A stretch of DNA of 64,000 nt from Adineta ricciae (taxonomy: Eukaryota; Rotifera; Eurotatoria; Adinetida; Adinetidae). Shown here one piece after another: positions 62,819 to 64,000 of the stretch (positions are counted from its first letter, which is position 1; the number at the start of each line of letters is the position of its first letter). The position numbers and the translations under genes were made by a program. The notes under the pieces were generated by a model. That model did not search any database. It had not been told where the DNA came from and saw only the letters and a list, made by a program, of their open reading frames with translations. The stretch is from NCBI GenBank assembly GCA_905250025.1, contig CAJNOJ010000131.1, positions 62,001 through 126,000 of the forward strand, given 5' to 3'.

Positions 62819-62959
62819 AAGTTTTGCTATACTGTGATAAATACCATAATCGTGTGTGGTTTTTGTTTTTGAATGATTTAAATGACGCTCACAAAAAAAT
62901 AATGATACGGGTTGTTTTGTAGATGAATTTTTGAAGATTTGCGATATTGAGATCTAAAA

Positions 62960-64000
62960 ATGAGTGATGATGGGAAATCGACGAATGAGGAGAAAACAGC
63001 GACGAAGAGTCAGGTTGTGTATCGTGTGAATTACTTTTGAAAATGATCGGTTTGTTTTAGTTGGAAACTAAATCACAAGAAGAGCTGATGGTGCTTGTTA
63101 AAACTCAAGTTGTGTTAAAGAAGAAACTTGATGCGAAGATAGCTGAACTAACAGCTGCAAATGTTCGTTTATGCCAAACCGAAGAAGTAATAGAGGACCT
63201 TTTCGATACGAACAAAAACGTTTTTTGTTTCTTCAGGAACTTCTTAATAAACTCGACGATGAACAATCGGAAACGAAAAGGCTTAGACAGGAACTCGAAC
63301 AGAATCAAACGAACGAAGGAAAGCTTCAGCAAGAACTAAATGTAAGTGGATTTTCTCTTATTTGTTTAGTTATGCTCCATTTCATCTTCAGAAATATCGC
63401 GAATCTTCCGAATGTTTACAATTGCAAAACGAATCATTGAAAACCTCGTGCAAATATTTCCAAGACGAGCTATCGGTATTTACAAGCATCGTTTTGCTCG
63501 TAATTTCGTTCGATTTTTGCTTAGACGGTCCAAAATGCTCTATCCAACTTTCGTACATCGGCCAGTACTCATGAAGACGAACTAACAAATAAATTAACTG
63601 TTGCACAAAATACGATCGAAAATCTTCTCAATGAGAAACAATTGTACGAACAAGAAAAACTGGAAATGCAAGCACTGACCGAAAAGCTCCGATCGGATCT
63701 CAACGATCTTCAATTGAAATTCGATTCAGCGGAAACCGACAAACCGCAATCGGAAGAAACGATTGATCGAACTGATGAGGTGATTGCTGAGCGAATGCAT
63801 TCTCTCCTTGACAATGGAGACGTTTCAGCATTGCTCTCATCAATTGGAATCAAGGATGATGACTATGAACCATTCAATCTTGAAGGTCTTCTTCGATTAT
63901 GCTCGTTATTACTCGAACGATGTAAAAACATGCAGAAATCAGTGTTAATTAGTGAAAATGATGGTTATGAACGATGTCAATTACTCATCCATCGACAGGA
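62960..64000 (+). CDS. GCC2-like golgin coiled-coil protein (5' part)
   Basis: Exons 62960-63013, 63061-63186, 63237-63341, 63392-63475 and 63525 onward; the last is open at the window edge. The first exon encodes MSDDGKSTNEEKTATKSQ, followed by LETKSQEELMVLVKTQVVLK, which resembles the N-terminus of the trans-Golgi golgin GCC2 (a conserved Leu-Glu-Thr...Glu-Leu... helix). Everything downstream is heptad-rich (DELTNKLTVAQNTIENLLNEK and similar), with a possible non-coiled break at LLSSIGIKDDDYEPFNLEG. A C-terminal GRIP domain would be needed to confirm it but lies beyond the window. Many coiled-coil proteins look alike, so confidence in the name is modest. Confidence 0.5.

Overview
The window is 64 kb of nuclear DNA from an invertebrate animal. 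It is AT-rich and gene-dense, and its genes are split by very short GT-AG introns, nearly all 46-63 nt. The set (innexin, integrin alpha, turtle/IGSF9-like receptor, amine GPCR, PAXIP1, ASPM, TBC1D5) is metazoan. Gene compactness, tiny introns and a near-identical paired copy of one locus suggest a rotifer, most likely bdelloid; the taxon is an inference, not read from a marker. I rebuilt 20 gene models by hand from splice sites. In every complete model the exon phases add up to an open frame. One ASPM junction needs an unusual donor, and the last gene runs off the window.

Layout. 1-3.3 kb is gene-poor, with decayed aspartic-protease-like (retroelement-type) fragments and a 63-bp palindromic MITE-like insertion. 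3.3-4.6 kb is an innexin (-). 4.8-14.8 kb is a 5-kb unit present twice, separated by a single N; each unit holds a complete 13-exon turtle/IGSF9-like receptor (-). About 14-16.6 kb is non-coding and includes an exact 221-bp repeat around a second N. On the minus strand follow XRN2 (16.6-19.7), an ASPM-like gene (20.1-24.1), a MAP10-like gene (24.8-27.1), a PH-domain protein (27.3-28.7), a group I PAK kinase (29.1-31.6), MLF (32.3-33.2) and PAXIP1 (33.4-36.1).

On the plus strand are TBC1D5 (37.4-39.9) and an integrin alpha (41.2-49.0), whose only large intron contains a histamine-H3-like GPCR on the opposite strand (45.5-46.9). Next come a tektin-like coiled-coil protein (49.5-51.4), GNPDA (-, 51.5-52.7), CPT2 (+, 53.1-55.1), a C2-domain protein (55.7-57.5), a kinesin-6/KIF20-like motor (57.7-61.4), an LRR protein (61.9-62.8) and the start of a GCC2-like golgin (63.0 to the end).

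These are independent housekeeping and signalling genes, not an operon or pathway cluster. Loose themes are microtubules and division (ASPM, MAP10-like, KIF20-like, tektin-like), adhesion and membrane signalling (innexin, IGSF9-like, integrin, PAK) and endosome/Golgi traffic (TBC1D5, golgin). I saw no clear new molecular system. The most notable points are the paired receptor locus with patchy identity, the nested antisense GPCR, the reduced ASPM, the ORD-less PH protein and the MITE insertion.
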